Shown here piece by piece: positions 1 to 8,354 of a DNA stretch of 39,552 bases (the first letter of the stretch is position 1; every line of letters begins with the position of its first letter). Made by a program: the position numbers and the translations under genes. The notes under the pieces are model-generated. The model saw only the letters and a program-made list of their open reading frames with translations, ran no database searches and was not told the origin of the DNA. The DNA lies in NCBI GenBank assembly GCA_964455375.1, contig CAYVXE010000034.1, positions 1 to 39,552 on the forward strand, given 5' to 3'. The stretch is from CAYVXE01 sp964455375. GTDB taxonomy: Bacteria; Zhuqueibacterota; Zhuqueibacteria; Oceanimicrobiales; Oceanimicrobiaceae.

Positions 1-1
1 T

Positions 2-75
2 GGCGGTGTAGCTCAGTCGGCTAGAGCAGTGGAATCATAATCCACGTGTCCGGGGTTCGAGTCCCTGCACCGCTA
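2..75 (+). tRNA. tRNA with CAT anticodon (probably elongator Met)
   Basis: A cloverleaf can be folded by eye. The acceptor stem is positions 2-8 against 68-74, with a G-T wobble at the first pair. The D arm contains AGCTCAG...GAGC. The 5-bp anticodon stem GTGGA/TCCAC encloses the loop ATCATAA, which gives anticodon CAT. The T arm is CGGGG/CCCTG with loop TTCGAGT. The discriminator is A at 75 and the CCA end is not encoded. A CAT anticodon can belong to elongator Met, initiator Met or lysidine-modified Ile2. The D loop resembles elongator Met, but sequence alone does not settle it. Confidence 0.93.
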
Positions 76-82
76 CAAACGT

Positions 83-117
83 AAAGGCTTGGGAGATTCT
101 CTTTAGCCTTTTTCATT
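83..117 (+). terminator. Terminator after the tRNA gene
   Basis: The arms AAAGGCT (83-89) and AGCCTTT (105-111) form a 7-bp stem followed by a T-rich run. It lies eight bases after the tRNA and before the ribosome binding site of the next gene, as expected for an intrinsic terminator of the tRNA transcript. Confidence 0.6.
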
Positions 118-131
118 TTATGGAGGTTGTC

Positions 132-419
132 ATGACAAAAAGAGTGAAACTCAGGGAACCTGAAATTCGGCAGGAGCTTGAAAAACTTTCAGGTTGGAAG
201 ATTGAAAACGCAAAGCTTCATAAAGAATTTCAATTTTCAACATTCGTTGAGGCATTCGGTTTCATGACGAAAGTAGCGCTTCTTGCGGAGAAAATGGATC
301 ATCATCCGGAGTGGTCAAATGTTTACAACAAGGTTATCATCGATTTGACCACACACGATCTGGGTGGTATCAGTACGTTTGATTTTCAATTAGCCGCTCA
401 AATCGATAATTTAAAATAA
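132..419 (+). CDS. 4a-hydroxytetrahydrobiopterin dehydratase (pterin-4a-carbinolamine dehydratase)
   Basis: This small cytosolic enzyme dehydrates 4a-hydroxytetrahydrobiopterin, recycling the pterin cofactor of aromatic amino acid hydroxylases; stand-alone bacterial copies may serve other pterin steps. The 95-residue product matches the family in length and carries its signature: the HHPEW block near residue 57, then NVYNKV, and THDLGGIS with a following aspartate. The two histidines of HHPEW and the later THD histidine are the known active-site set. An upstream in-frame ATG at 120 exists, but GGAGG at 122-126 lies five bases before the ATG at 132, so I take 132 as the start. No phenylalanine hydroxylase is visible nearby. 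It appears to be a single-gene unit between two terminators. Confidence 0.9.
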   Translation: MTKRVKLREPEIRQELEKLSGWKIENAKLHKEFQFSTFVEAFGFMTKVALLAEKMDHHPEWSNVYNKVIIDLTTHDLGGISTFDFQLAAQIDNLK

Positions 420-428
420 CCTCCGGAG

Positions 429-467
429 ACACAGGTTGTTTATTTGCATCTGTGTTTTATTTTTTAT
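429..467 (+). terminator. Intrinsic terminator after the dehydratase gene
   Basis: The arms ACACAG (429-434) and CTGTGT (450-455) are followed by TTTATTTTTTAT. It sits ten bases after the stop codon of the dehydratase gene. Confidence 0.65.
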
Positions 468-661
468 ATCCCTCATTGTTATCGCGGATTCGGTAACAAA
501 GATTTAATGCTTACATGGGCGTCCAACCTTTTTCAGAGTTCAAATCCTCACAAATAAATATTTCAGTTTCTTTATTTTTGTGATTATCTGCCGATAAATC
601 AGATTGAAATAGACGATTATTTTACTAAGACAGATACTGGAATTTGTCCGGATGTGATGTT

Positions 662-2389
662 ATGATTGACGAGTCCATAAAAGTTCTCTGTATTGAAAAT
701 AATTCTAATGATGAAACCATTTTCAGAGAACTTCAATACCGAGGGTTTGAAACTGATTTCGAATTTCATCAGGTCGAGCAAATGAGCGACGGGCTCAATT
801 ATCTTGACAGTGAAGATGTCGATGTCGTTTTATATGATACCGGTAACATGGATAGCATTAATTATGAAGATATTTATGAGATTCAATGCCACTCTCCCGA
901 AATACCGGTCATTGTTATTGTAGATGATGAAGAACTCACTGCTCCTCGGGAAGGGTTCAGTGCATCGTCAATTCATGATTTTGTTAGTCGAAAGCATTTG
1001 GATGGAAACTACTTTATACGATCGATCCAGTTTGCTGCTGAAAAAAAGGAATTGTTGGTAAAATTAAATCAGTCGAAAAATACAGAGCGGCATTTAGCTT
1101 ATCATGATTTTCTAACCAATCTTCCTAATCGCTATTTGTTTCTTGATCGTTTTGATCAGGCGATGATACGTTCAAAACGAATGAAAACAAAGATCGCTTT
1201 GCTGTTTCTGGACTTAGACGGACTGAAACGCATCAACGATGCCCTTGGACACAGTTTCGGGGACAATCTGTTAAGGGCCTTTGCGAAGCGGATAACAAAG
1301 CTTGTACGTAAAGTGGATACGGTTGCTCGTATCGGTGGGGATGAGTTTGCGGTTATTCTTGCTGATTTACAGGAAGAAATTCATGCTACAAAAATAGCAT
1401 CGAAGATCATTGACAGTATCAGTAAGCCATTTGTGGTCAACGAGCATGAATTATTTCTTGCCACCAATATCGGGATTAGTTTTTATCCCAATGATGGAGT
1501 CGATCTCGAAAGCCTGCTGCGCAGGGCGGACATTGCCATGTACCGGGCAAAAAGTCAGGGCAAAAATACCATTCAATTGTTTCACCAATCCATGGATGCC
1601 AAGTATTTTGAAGATTTGACGCTTGAGAACAGTTTGCGGCAGGCCGTCGAAAAAGATCAACTGGTGTTGCATTACCAACCGCAGGTAAACCTCGATAGCG
1701 GCATCGTCACCGGAGTGGAAGTTTTGGTTCGATGGAATCATCCAAAATTTGGTCTGGTTCCCCCAAACAAATTTATTCCCATGGCAGAAGAAACAGGGAT
1801 GATTCTTGAAATTGAAGAATGGGTGATTTACCATGCCTGTAAACAGTTAGCCGATTGGCAGAAACTCGGTTTTGCGGATTTTAAACTGGGGATTAATTTG
1901 TCCGCCAGAGAATTCAGACGTCCTGACTTAGAAGGGATGATTAAAAGTGTTTTGCTGGAAACCCATTTGCCTGCGTCGTGTGTCTATTTAGAGATAACCG
2001 AAAGCAGCATGATGAAAAATGTCGAAAATTCCATAAAGACGCTATTGAAACTAAAGGAAATTGGCATTCAGATTTCAGTGGATGATTTTGGTACCGGTTA
2101 TTCTTCATTAAATTATTTGAAACAATTTCCTATCGATATTTTGAAAGTTGATCGGATTTTTGTTCAGGGAATTCCCGACGATAAAAATGATGTCGCTATT
2201 TCCACAGCTATTGTTGTTTTGGCCCGTAGTATGGGATTGAAAGTCATTGCTGAAGGCGTTGAAACGGCCGAGCAAGTGGTCTTCTTACAATCACTGCAAT
2301 GTGATGAAATGCAGGGATTTTATTTTAGTAAACCTTTACCGGCTGTCCGTCTAACGGAATTGCTGCAAACAAGGAAACGTTTGCAATAA
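662..2389 (+). CDS. Receiver-like - GGDEF - EAL protein (cyclic di-GMP turnover)
   Basis: This is a cytosolic protein that probably makes and/or degrades cyclic di-GMP. Residues 1-125 are a receiver-like domain with a candidate phospho-acceptor D59. The usual acidic pair reads EN, and the usual Thr/Ser after the fourth strand is an aspartate (VDDEE), so phosphorylation is doubtful. The GGDEF domain (about 145-310) has an intact GGDEF at 225-229 and an inhibitory I-site RKVD at 216-219, five residues ahead. The EAL domain (about 325-570) reads EVL at 353-355; the metal-binding glutamate is kept, and the LEITES and DDFGTGYSSL motifs are intact. A TTG codon at 644 could extend the protein by six residues. 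I prefer ATG 662, which begins just before the receiver strand; neither start has a strong Shine-Dalgarno. It is the first gene of a four-gene signalling operon. Confidence 0.88.
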   Translation: MIDESIKVLCIENNSNDETIFRELQYRGFETDFEFHQVEQMSDGLNYLDSEDVDVVLYDTGNMDSINYEDIYEIQCHSPEIPVIVIVDDEELTAPREGFSASSIHDFVSRKHLDGNYFIRSIQFAAEKKELLVKLNQSKNTERHLAYHDFLTNLPNRYLFLDRFDQAMIRSKRMKTKIALLFLDLDGLKRINDALGHSFGDNLLRAFAKRITKLVRKVDTVARIGGDEFAVILADLQEEIHATKIASKIIDSISKPFVVNEHELFLATNIGISFYPNDGVDLESLLRRADIAMYRAKSQGKNTIQLFHQSMDAKYFEDLTLENSLRQAVEKDQLVLHYQPQVNLDSGIVTGVEVLVRWNHPKFGLVPPNKFIPMAEETGMILEIEEWVIYHACKQLADWQKLGFADFKLGINLSAREFRRPDLEGMIKSVLLETHLPASCVYLEITESSMMKNVENSIKTLLKLKEIGIQISVDDFGTGYSSLNYLKQFPIDILKVDRIFVQGIPDDKNDVAISTAIVVLARSMGLKVIAEGVETAEQVVFLQSLQCDEMQGFYFSKPLPAVRLTELLQTRKRLQ

Positions 2390-2407
2390 GGAGATAAGAG
2401 AGGGAAA

Positions 2408-4501
2408 ATGATTTTTCCAATACTTAACGGATTAAATGGATTTTATCTGAATTTTGTAATGCTGAACGACTGGCACCCTAATGTTGTCTCTCCCGCATAT
2501 TTACCGCTAAAAACAGCAGTCGCTTTTCTGGCATTACTGACCGGCATCCTTCTTCTTATTCAATTTTCTGGTAAAAAATGTCCAATCCTGACTGGCGCTG
2601 GCGTTTGGTTTTTGACCATCGCAGGTATCGATGTTTTTTGTACCGTTGGGACGACAAATTTGTTGAACAGCTCTCCCGAATTTTTACCCGGTTCATTCAG
2701 TCTAATCCGGATATCCGGAATTGCACAGATTGTAGCACTGGGCGCATTTTGTACAATTTTATTGACAAATATTAAAAATCTCAGAAAACATGTAGAGTCT
2801 GCGACGACGTTGGCAGTGGTTTTAGGGATGAGTCTTCCATTTAGCATTATATTTTTCTGGATGGGTTTCATGCAATTTGTTGAGATCGTTTCTTGCATAG
2901 ATTTTTCGGTGTTGTTGGTCGGATTATTTCTGCAAGTGAACAAAAGTTTGAATAAGGCGAAGCAAAACCAGGAAAATTTGACCTGGGCTAGTGAAGAAGT
3001 GCAGCATGAAATGGAAGAGCGGAGATGGGCCGAAGAGCAATTACAGGAATCCCGTTTGTTTCTGGAAAGTATCGTTGAAACAATTCGGGAACCGCTTGTT
3101 GTCCTCGATTTGGAATTAAAGATATTAAAGGTGAACCGCTCTTTTTGTGAGGTTTTTCATGTTCAATCGGAAGGAATTCTTCTGAATTATTTCCATGAAA
3201 TTTGTGCTGCTCAATGGCGTCAGCCGGAATTGCTTGAAGCTTTGCAGACGACGGTTTCTACCGGAAATCATTTTGAGAATTTTGAACTCACGCAAGCTTT
3301 TGCCGATATCGGTTTGCGAACCATGTTGCTAAGTGCTCGTCCGATTTATCAAAATAGTTCGGATGTCAATTTAGTGCTTTTGACAATGACAGATATTACT
3401 GCGCAAAAGAAAGCTCAGGATGAGTCACGGCGGTTGATCCGTGGAATTGAGTCAGCCGCCGAGTCTTTTTTGCTGACAGATGTGACTGAGCAGATAAAAT
3501 ATGTAAATCCGGCTTTGAAGAAGTTGACCAATAAGAACGTAATTGGTCAGCAACTGATGCCTTTCTTACAGGACATGGGCTGGTCAAAATCCGACTACCA
3601 GAGGATGATGCAAGCAATTGCGGAAGGGCAGGTTTGGTCAGGCGAAATTTGTAATTCTCAGAGTGGTGGGAAACGGAAGAGCTTCCAGATAACCGTGGCG
3701 CCGGTTTTAAATGAGGATCAGAAAATAGATGGCCTGGTTGCTGTTTTAAATGATATCACAAAACTCAAAATGGCAGAAGAGAGATTAGCTCAACACGCTG
3801 AGGAATTGGCGCGGTCAAACTCCGAGCTTGAACAATTTGCCTATATCGCTTCGCACGATTTACAGGAACCGTTACGCATGGTTTCGAGCTACTGCCAGCT
3901 TTTAAAAAAACGCTACTATGATAAATTGGAAGGCGACGCCTGCGAATTTATCGAGTTTGCGGTAGACGGCGCACAGCGCATGCAAACTCTGATTGAGGAT
4001 TTGTTGACCTATTCACGGGTCGGTACAAGAGGCGAACCTTTCGAAGTTACAGATTGTAATGAAGTCATGGAGACTGTTACAAGTAATTTACAAATAGCGA
4101 TTGAAGAAAGTGCTGCCGATATAAAGTGTAATAAACTTCCGGTGACTATTGCGGATAGGACACAGTTGGTACAACTGTTTCAAAACTTAATCTGCAACGC
4201 AATTAAATTCAGAAACGGCGATATTCCTAAAATTCGGATTCATTCGAAAAAAGAAAACGGCCGCTGGGTCTTTTCGATAAAGGATAACGGCATCGGCATC
4301 GACGCTGAATTTAAACAACGAATTTTTGAAATATTTCAGAGATTACATTCAAAAGACAAATATCCGGGGACAGGAATTGGCCTGGCGATTTGTAAAAAAA
4401 TTGTTGAACGACACAATGGTGAGATTTGGTTGGAATCGCAATCGGATAAAGGCTCAACATTTTATTTTACATTGCCCATGAATGGAGTTTTGAATCAATG
4501 A
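2408..4501 (+). CDS. Membrane PAS sensor histidine kinase
   Basis: This is an integral membrane sensor kinase that should autophosphorylate on histidine and pass the phosphate to a receiver. Residues 1-180 hold about five hydrophobic helices (roughly 34-53, 60-80, 98-121, 132-155, 158-177). A charged helix (180-215) leads into two PAS-like domains (about 215-335 and 345-455), the first ending in a PAC-like DITAQKK. The HisKA helix has the phytochrome-kinase style motif ASHDLQEPLR with H483. The HATPase domain shows an N box (NLICNAIKF, near 593), G1 DNGIGID (626-632) and G2 GTGIGLA (654-660). The stop codon overlaps the next gene's start by four bases (ATGA), so the Rcp1-type regulator is its likely translationally coupled partner. 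No chromophore-binding GAF/PHY domain is present, so the input signal is unknown. Confidence 0.9.
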   Translation: MIFPILNGLNGFYLNFVMLNDWHPNVVSPAYLPLKTAVAFLALLTGILLLIQFSGKKCPILTGAGVWFLTIAGIDVFCTVGTTNLLNSSPEFLPGSFSLIRISGIAQIVALGAFCTILLTNIKNLRKHVESATTLAVVLGMSLPFSIIFFWMGFMQFVEIVSCIDFSVLLVGLFLQVNKSLNKAKQNQENLTWASEEVQHEMEERRWAEEQLQESRLFLESIVETIREPLVVLDLELKILKVNRSFCEVFHVQSEGILLNYFHEICAAQWRQPELLEALQTTVSTGNHFENFELTQAFADIGLRTMLLSARPIYQNSSDVNLVLLTMTDITAQKKAQDESRRLIRGIESAAESFLLTDVTEQIKYVNPALKKLTNKNVIGQQLMPFLQDMGWSKSDYQRMMQAIAEGQVWSGEICNSQSGGKRKSFQITVAPVLNEDQKIDGLVAVLNDITKLKMAEERLAQHAEELARSNSELEQFAYIASHDLQEPLRMVSSYCQLLKKRYYDKLEGDACEFIEFAVDGAQRMQTLIEDLLTYSRVGTRGEPFEVTDCNEVMETVTSNLQIAIEESAADIKCNKLPVTIADRTQLVQLFQNLICNAIKFRNGDIPKIRIHSKKENGRWVFSIKDNGIGIDAEFKQRIFEIFQRLHSKDKYPGTGIGLAICKKIVERHNGEIWLESQSDKGSTFYFTLPMNGVLNQ

Positions 4502-4950
4502 ACCAATTCGGAAGAACTAAACCCGTAGAAATACTTTTAGTGGAGGATAATGCCGGAGACATCAGGTTGACGGTTGAAGCGTTACGGGAAGGGAAAATCA
4601 GAAACAATTTACAGGTGGTGCGTGACGGTGAAGAAGCGCTGGCTTACCTGAGGAAAGAAAAAGAATTTGATAAGTGCCATCGGCCTGATCTTGTACTTTT
4701 GGACTTAAACCTGCCAAGAAAAAATGGCAGAGAGGTGTTGGCAGAAATCAAGTCGGATGCAAATCTCAAACGTATTCCGGTTGTGATTCTCACCACGTCC
4801 AAGGCCGAACAGGACATTTTACAAAGTTATGATTTACACGCAAATTGTTATATCACAAAACCCGTTGACTGGGAACAATTTATGAAAGTTGTACAACTAA
4901 TTGAAGATTTTTGGTTTACGGTAGTCATGCTGCCAACTGATAAAAATTAA
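4498..4950 (+). CDS. Rcp1-type single-domain response regulator
   Basis: This is a 150-residue stand-alone receiver with no output domain. The acidic pair is E16-D17, the phospho-acceptor is D69 in VLLDLNLP, the switch threonine is in VVILTTS (T99/T100), and the conserved lysine is K121 in CYITKPVD. The segments DGEEALAYLR, NGREVLAEIK, ANCYITKPVDW and the FWFTVVMLP tail are hallmarks of the Rcp1 subgroup that pairs with phytochrome-like HisKA kinases. The four-base overlap with the preceding kinase gene supports a cognate pair. With no output domain of its own, it probably acts by protein contact, perhaps on one of the two flanking GGDEF-EAL proteins; that last step is inference. Confidence 0.93.
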   Translation: MNQFGRTKPVEILLVEDNAGDIRLTVEALREGKIRNNLQVVRDGEEALAYLRKEKEFDKCHRPDLVLLDLNLPRKNGREVLAEIKSDANLKRIPVVILTTSKAEQDILQSYDLHANCYITKPVDWEQFMKVVQLIEDFWFTVVMLPTDKN

Positions 4951-4965
4951 CCAACGAGAGATAGA

Positions 4966-6714
4966 ATGATTAAAATATTATTGGTTGAAGATAATCCGGG
5001 GGATGTTCGGATTTTAGAGGAACTGTTCAAAGACGTACACAATTTTCCTGTGGAAATAAGAAATACCGTCAGATTGGGTGATGCGTTTGAATATTTGCGA
5101 CAGGAACGTTTTGATATTATTTTATTGGATCTCACTTTGCCTGACAGTAAGGGTCTGGAAACGTTAACGTCTATGTTGGAATATGCACCGGATCTGCCGA
5201 TCATTTTGCTCACCGGCATGCATGATGAGTCCCTGGGCATCGAGGCATTAAAACAAGGCGCCCAGGATTATCTCCTCAAAGGTGAAGTAGACAGTAACTT
5301 AATTGTGCGCTCAATTCGTTACGCTATAGAGAGAAAACATCTCTTAGTCGAAATGGAGAAAGCCAGGGAATTTGAACAACACCTGGCCTATCATGATGTT
5401 TTAACAAACTTACCCAATCGACTGCTGTTTTTCGACAGACTGAAGCAGGCTTTGACGTATACGAAAAGGTACTCGGGATTCCTGGCGGTGCTGTTTCTCG
5501 ACCTGGATGGATTTAAATCCATAAACGATACAATGGGGCACGTAACCGGTGACCGATTGTTGCAACTGGTTGCACAACGACTGAAAAGATGCACCCGGGA
5601 AAGTGACACCATCGCCAGGTTAGGTGGCGATGAGTTTACGATACTCTTGAAAGGCGTCAAAACCACCGAAGACGTCACCACGGTTGCCCAGAAAATCCAA
5701 AAAAGTATTACCAAACCATTTGCCATTAATAACCGGGATTTCTATGTGACCTCCAGTGTCGGTGTGAGTATTTATCCTTTCGATGGCGACGATGCAGAGA
5801 CCTTGCTGCAAAAAGCCGATTTCGCCATGTATAAAGCAAAGTCCTCGGGTAAAAATAACTACCATTTGTTTAACGATTCCAATGATTCAAGCGCCGCAAA
5901 ACGTCTGACAATGGAGACTGAATTACGTAATGCCATTGAAAATGATGATCTTGTGGTACATTATCAGCCGCAAGTCAATTTACTGACCGGTAGAATGATC
6001 GGGGGGGAAGCGTTGATCCGCTGGCAGCATCCCACCAAAGGACTCATCATGCCGATGGACTTTATCCCGTTAGCTGAGGAGTCCGGACTCATTGTGTCGC
6101 TCGGTGAATGGATTTTAGGTAAGGCCTGTCACCACAATAAAATCTGGCAGGATGCCGGATGTGAGATCTTTCCTGTTTCTATCAATCTCTCCGCCCGGCA
6201 GTTCAGAGAAATCAGGTTGCCGGATACGATTTCGAGCATGCTGGAAAAAACGGCTTTGCCACCGCATTCATTGATGTTGGAAATCACTGAAAGCAACGCC
6301 ATGCAGGATGTGGATTTTACCATTGAGACCCTGCAAAAATTGAAGAATCTCGGCGTGAAAATTGCTCTCGATGATTTTGGCGCCGGCTATTCGTCGTTGA
6401 ATTATTTGCGGCGATTCCCGGTGGATTTATTGAAGATTGACAAAAGTTTTGTGGATGAAGTTCCGGCGGAACAGGATGATGCCTCAATTATTGCCGCCAT
6501 CGTGGCGCTGGCCCGCACGCTTGGTTTGCAGGTCATAGCCGAAGGTGTTGAAGAAAAAGAGCAGATCGATTTTCTACGATCCATTCAGTGCAATTACATA
6601 CAGGGTTATTTTTACAGTCGGCCCATTGAAGAAAAAAAATTCCGAAGGATTCTTTTAAGCGGGGAAAAATTTCCTTTAGCTGAAACTGAACCCGTCACAA
6701 TGAATGTCGTCTAA
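4966..6714 (+). CDS. Response regulator with GGDEF and EAL domains
   Basis: This 582-residue protein is a paralogue of the first gene of the operon, but every motif looks canonical. The receiver (1-120) has an acidic pair, D55 in ILLDLTLP, T83 and K105. GGDEF is intact at 220-224, with I-site RESD at 211-214. The EAL domain starts near 320 with EAL at 348-350, the LEITES motif, and DDFGAGYSSL near 470. It can therefore in principle both synthesise and hydrolyse cyclic di-GMP under control of phosphorylation. The gene begins 15 bases after the Rcp1-type regulator, so one kinase may feed two receivers. The start ATG is preceded only by a weak GAGAG. The stop codon is immediately followed by a dispersed repeat (6715 onward). 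Confidence 0.93.
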   Translation: MIKILLVEDNPGDVRILEELFKDVHNFPVEIRNTVRLGDAFEYLRQERFDIILLDLTLPDSKGLETLTSMLEYAPDLPIILLTGMHDESLGIEALKQGAQDYLLKGEVDSNLIVRSIRYAIERKHLLVEMEKAREFEQHLAYHDVLTNLPNRLLFFDRLKQALTYTKRYSGFLAVLFLDLDGFKSINDTMGHVTGDRLLQLVAQRLKRCTRESDTIARLGGDEFTILLKGVKTTEDVTTVAQKIQKSITKPFAINNRDFYVTSSVGVSIYPFDGDDAETLLQKADFAMYKAKSSGKNNYHLFNDSNDSSAAKRLTMETELRNAIENDDLVVHYQPQVNLLTGRMIGGEALIRWQHPTKGLIMPMDFIPLAEESGLIVSLGEWILGKACHHNKIWQDAGCEIFPVSINLSARQFREIRLPDTISSMLEKTALPPHSLMLEITESNAMQDVDFTIETLQKLKNLGVKIALDDFGAGYSSLNYLRRFPVDLLKIDKSFVDEVPAEQDDASIIAAIVALARTLGLQVIAEGVEEKEQIDFLRSIQCNYIQGYFYSRPIEEKKFRRILLSGEKFPLAETEPVTMNVV

Positions 6715-6840
6715 CGAGACTATCGAAAAACTTGAAATGAAATTTTATGCTGAGTGTCTTTGAAGCATGATTTGAAAACATGGGGCTACAGACATTGACT
6801 TCACTCAGGCGGATGTAAGAAACTACTTTTTCGACCGGCG
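6715..6840. repeat. Degenerate dispersed repeat, copy 1
   Basis: The stretch starts CGAGACTATCGAAAAA at the base after the stop codon of the preceding gene and ends near CTTTTTCGACC. Its centre resembles 17663-17755 over about 90 bases, sharing CTGAG, GAAGCAT, AAAACAT and GGAAACTA/AGAAACTA blocks. Its first 16 bases resemble 16675-16690. There is no coding sequence or clear terminator in it. Confidence 0.5.
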
Positions 6841-6855
6841 CAATTGTCTAATCCG

Positions 6856-7269
6856 TTATTCGTGAACGCAATAGAGAGACATTTTATCCACAATGTCCTG
6901 GGGAATCGTTGTGATTTTTCCGTTGTTTAAAAAGACACCGGTGGCGGTTCCTGTGAAAATTAGTTTGTTGGATTGCTGAATGTAAATCTCGTGGCACCAG
7001 GTGGCATTTCGCCTCCTGATGTTGATAAACCAACCGTAAATGTCCAGAATATCACCGAGCATAGCAGGATAGCGAAAACTGGCGGTCAGGTCGGTGAGAA
7101 TGACCTGAATTCCCCGGTCGGCGAGAGCCTTTAAACTGTGCCCCATTTCTTCAAAAAAATCACTCCTGGCAACTTCAAGATAAGTAAGGTACTGTGCATT
7201 ATTTACGTGCCCGTATCCGTCGATATGGTGATTTCGGACTTTTACTGTGGTTTTCATTTTCTGAAGCAT
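6856..7269 (-). CDS. Hot-dog fold acyl-CoA thioesterase (4HBT family)
   Basis: This probable cytosolic thioesterase hydrolyses acyl-CoA or acyl-ACP. The 137 residues fit a single hot-dog domain. The N-terminal strand and helix carry the family pattern HHIDGYGHVNNAQYLTYLE, with the aspartate in the catalytic position of YbgC/FadM-like enzymes. Downstream strands (VILTDLTASFRYPAMLGD) follow the usual layout. The gene starts six bases after the stop of the 50-residue ORF upstream, so the two are probably co-transcribed. A second ATG four codons in (7257) is also possible; neither has a strong Shine-Dalgarno. The physiological acyl substrate cannot be told from the sequence. Confidence 0.85.
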   Translation of the reverse strand: MLQKMKTTVKVRNHHIDGYGHVNNAQYLTYLEVARSDFFEEMGHSLKALADRGIQVILTDLTASFRYPAMLGDILDIYGWFINIRRRNATWCHEIYIQQSNKLIFTGTATGVFLNNGKITTIPQDIVDKMSLYCVHE

Positions 7270-7275
7270 GGTCTT

Positions 7276-7428
7276 TCAATCCCATCTGTGATCATCTAAA
7301 AGGCGTAAGATTTCAATTTTTTCGTCGCGGCTCAGTTGGTACTCATCGATGATACGCCACAAGCTTTCACCGTTTTGTACACGCTGTTGTATTTCCCGGA
7401 CAGTCTTTTTGTCCGGAGTTTTTTTCAT
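7276..7428 (-). CDS. Small 50-residue hypothetical protein
   Basis: An uninterrupted reading frame from ATG (7428) to TGA (7276) encodes 50 residues, beginning MKKTPDKKTVREIQ and ending LLDDHRWD. It is highly charged and likely all-helical (two or three short helices), without a signal or membrane segment. It lies six bases upstream of the thioesterase start, on the same strand, which is the spacing of co-translated genes. I do not recognise a family. The middle (GESLWRIIDEYQLSRDEKIEIL) looks like a helix-turn-helix-sized pair of helices, but it is too short to call DNA binding. There is no strong Shine-Dalgarno, so its reality rests on spacing and composition. Confidence 0.55.
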   Translation of the reverse strand: MKKTPDKKTVREIQQRVQNGESLWRIIDEYQLSRDEKIEILRLLDDHRWD

Positions 7429-7450
7429 TGTTTCATATCAAAAAATAAAT

Positions 7451-7603
7451 GATTTACGAACACCGATTGCCGATTAACGAATTCCGATTTGGGAAGATAA
7501 AACCTGTCCCAGGAGCTTGCCAGGCGTTTGTAGCACGACATTCATGTCGTGGGGTTTGAGTTCAATTTCTCGACATAAATGTCGAGCTACGAATTTCCAC
7601 GTT
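7451..7603. repeat. Palindromic repeat element, copy A (core 7530-7590)
   Basis: The 61-base core begins GTAGC and ends GCTAC. It holds two hairpins: CACGACAT/ATGTCGTG (7534-7551) and CTCGACAT/ATGTCGAG (7569-7586). The two halves are also inverted repeats of one another (19 of 22 bases). An upstream flank including CCTGTCCCAGGAGCTTGC (7503-7520) and a downstream AATTTCC are shared with copy B. Confidence 0.8.
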
Positions 7604-7729
7604 GCCTTTTTGGACAGTTCGACTATCGTTCGGCCTTAACCCACTGAAGTGAGTTCTATAGACTTAATCGGATAGTCGTGATTCTTCAAAAATCGTTGTT
7701 CCTCATTCCTTGTTGGCTATTCAAGAAAT

Positions 7730-7889
7730 GATTTAAGAACACCGATCAACGCTTTTCGATTTGAGAAGATAAAGCCTGTCCCAGGAGCTTGCGCAGCGTC
7801 TGTAGCACGACATTTGTAGCACAACATTCATGTTGTGTGGTTTGAGTCTCATTTCTCGACATAAATGTCCAGCTACAAATTTCCGTTGC
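7730..7889. repeat. Palindromic repeat element, copy B (core 7816-7876)
   Basis: This is the second copy of the element, with the same 61-base core length. The first hairpin reads CACAACAT/ATGTTGTG (7820-7837), so both arms changed relative to copy A and pairing is preserved. The second hairpin (7855-7872) has one mismatch. The first arm is partly duplicated in tandem just before the core (GTAGCACGACAT at 7802-7813). Confidence 0.8.
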
Positions 7890-8048
7890 TTCTTTTATGA
7901 TTCAGCATATTAGTTAATCTCATCTGAAGAATCAAGCGAAAAAGATGACGAATGTTGAAAGCGGCTTGCTTTTTATGTCCGTTTGGATTATTATGAATGA
8001 TATGCTTAAGAAATCTCAAAGAACTGAAAGCTTTTATTGGGAAAAAAT

Positions 8049-8354
8049 ATGATCAAACATATCGTTATGTGGAAGTTACACGAAACAGCCAGTGGGCGGA
8101 GTAAAGAGGAAAACGCCACACTTTTAAAGCAAAAATTAGAAGCAATGCCTGAGCAAATACCGGAACTGAAGAAAGCGGAAGTGGGAGTTAACAGCAACCC
8201 TTCCGATGCAGCCTGGGATGTTGTCCTCTATTCGGAATTCGACCATGCAGAAGCGTTACAAACGTATCAGAAACATCCATTCCATCAGGCCTTAATTCAT
8301 GATTTCCTCAATAAAGTACGCACGTCAAAAGCCGTTGTTGACTACGAAATCTGA
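8049..8354 (+). CDS. Dabb (stress-responsive alpha/beta-barrel) domain protein
   Basis: This 101-residue protein is one complete dimeric alpha/beta-barrel domain. It opens with the family signature MIKHIVMWKL and has the later conserved pattern WDVVLYSEFDHAEALQTYQKHPFHQ. Family members include stress-induced plant proteins and small barrel enzymes; most bacterial ones have no known reaction. An in-frame TTG at 8037 lies upstream, but the domain begins exactly at ATG 8049, preceded by GGGAAAA. The stop is 12 bases before the start of the phosphoesterase gene, so it heads a three-gene operon with a DNA-repair-like pair. The reason for that association is unclear. Confidence 0.85.
   Translation: MIKHIVMWKLHETASGRSKEENATLLKQKLEAMPEQIPELKKAEVGVNSNPSDAAWDVVLYSEFDHAEALQTYQKHPFHQALIHDFLNKVRTSKAVVDYEI

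Larger units (their letters stand above)
7429..8048. other. Intergenic region of 620 bases with palindromic repeats
   Basis: No credible gene is present. The region contains two related copies of a roughly 150-base repeat (7451-7603 and 7730-7889), described separately. Between them is another imperfect palindrome with arms CGACTATC (7620-7627) and GATAGTCG (7671-7678). From 7900 to 8048 I see only AT-rich leader sequence, with a weak GGGAAAA ahead of the next start. Confidence 0.6.

Noticed and set aside
420..661. Cyclic di-GMP riboswitch upstream of the signalling operon
   Set aside because: The leader shows a terminator for the preceding gene and AT-rich sequence, but none of the conserved riboswitch core motifs that I could recognise.
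7530..7876. CRISPR-like appearance of repeated palindromes
   Set aside because: Only two copies with unequal flanks, no regular spacers, and no cas genes in the window.
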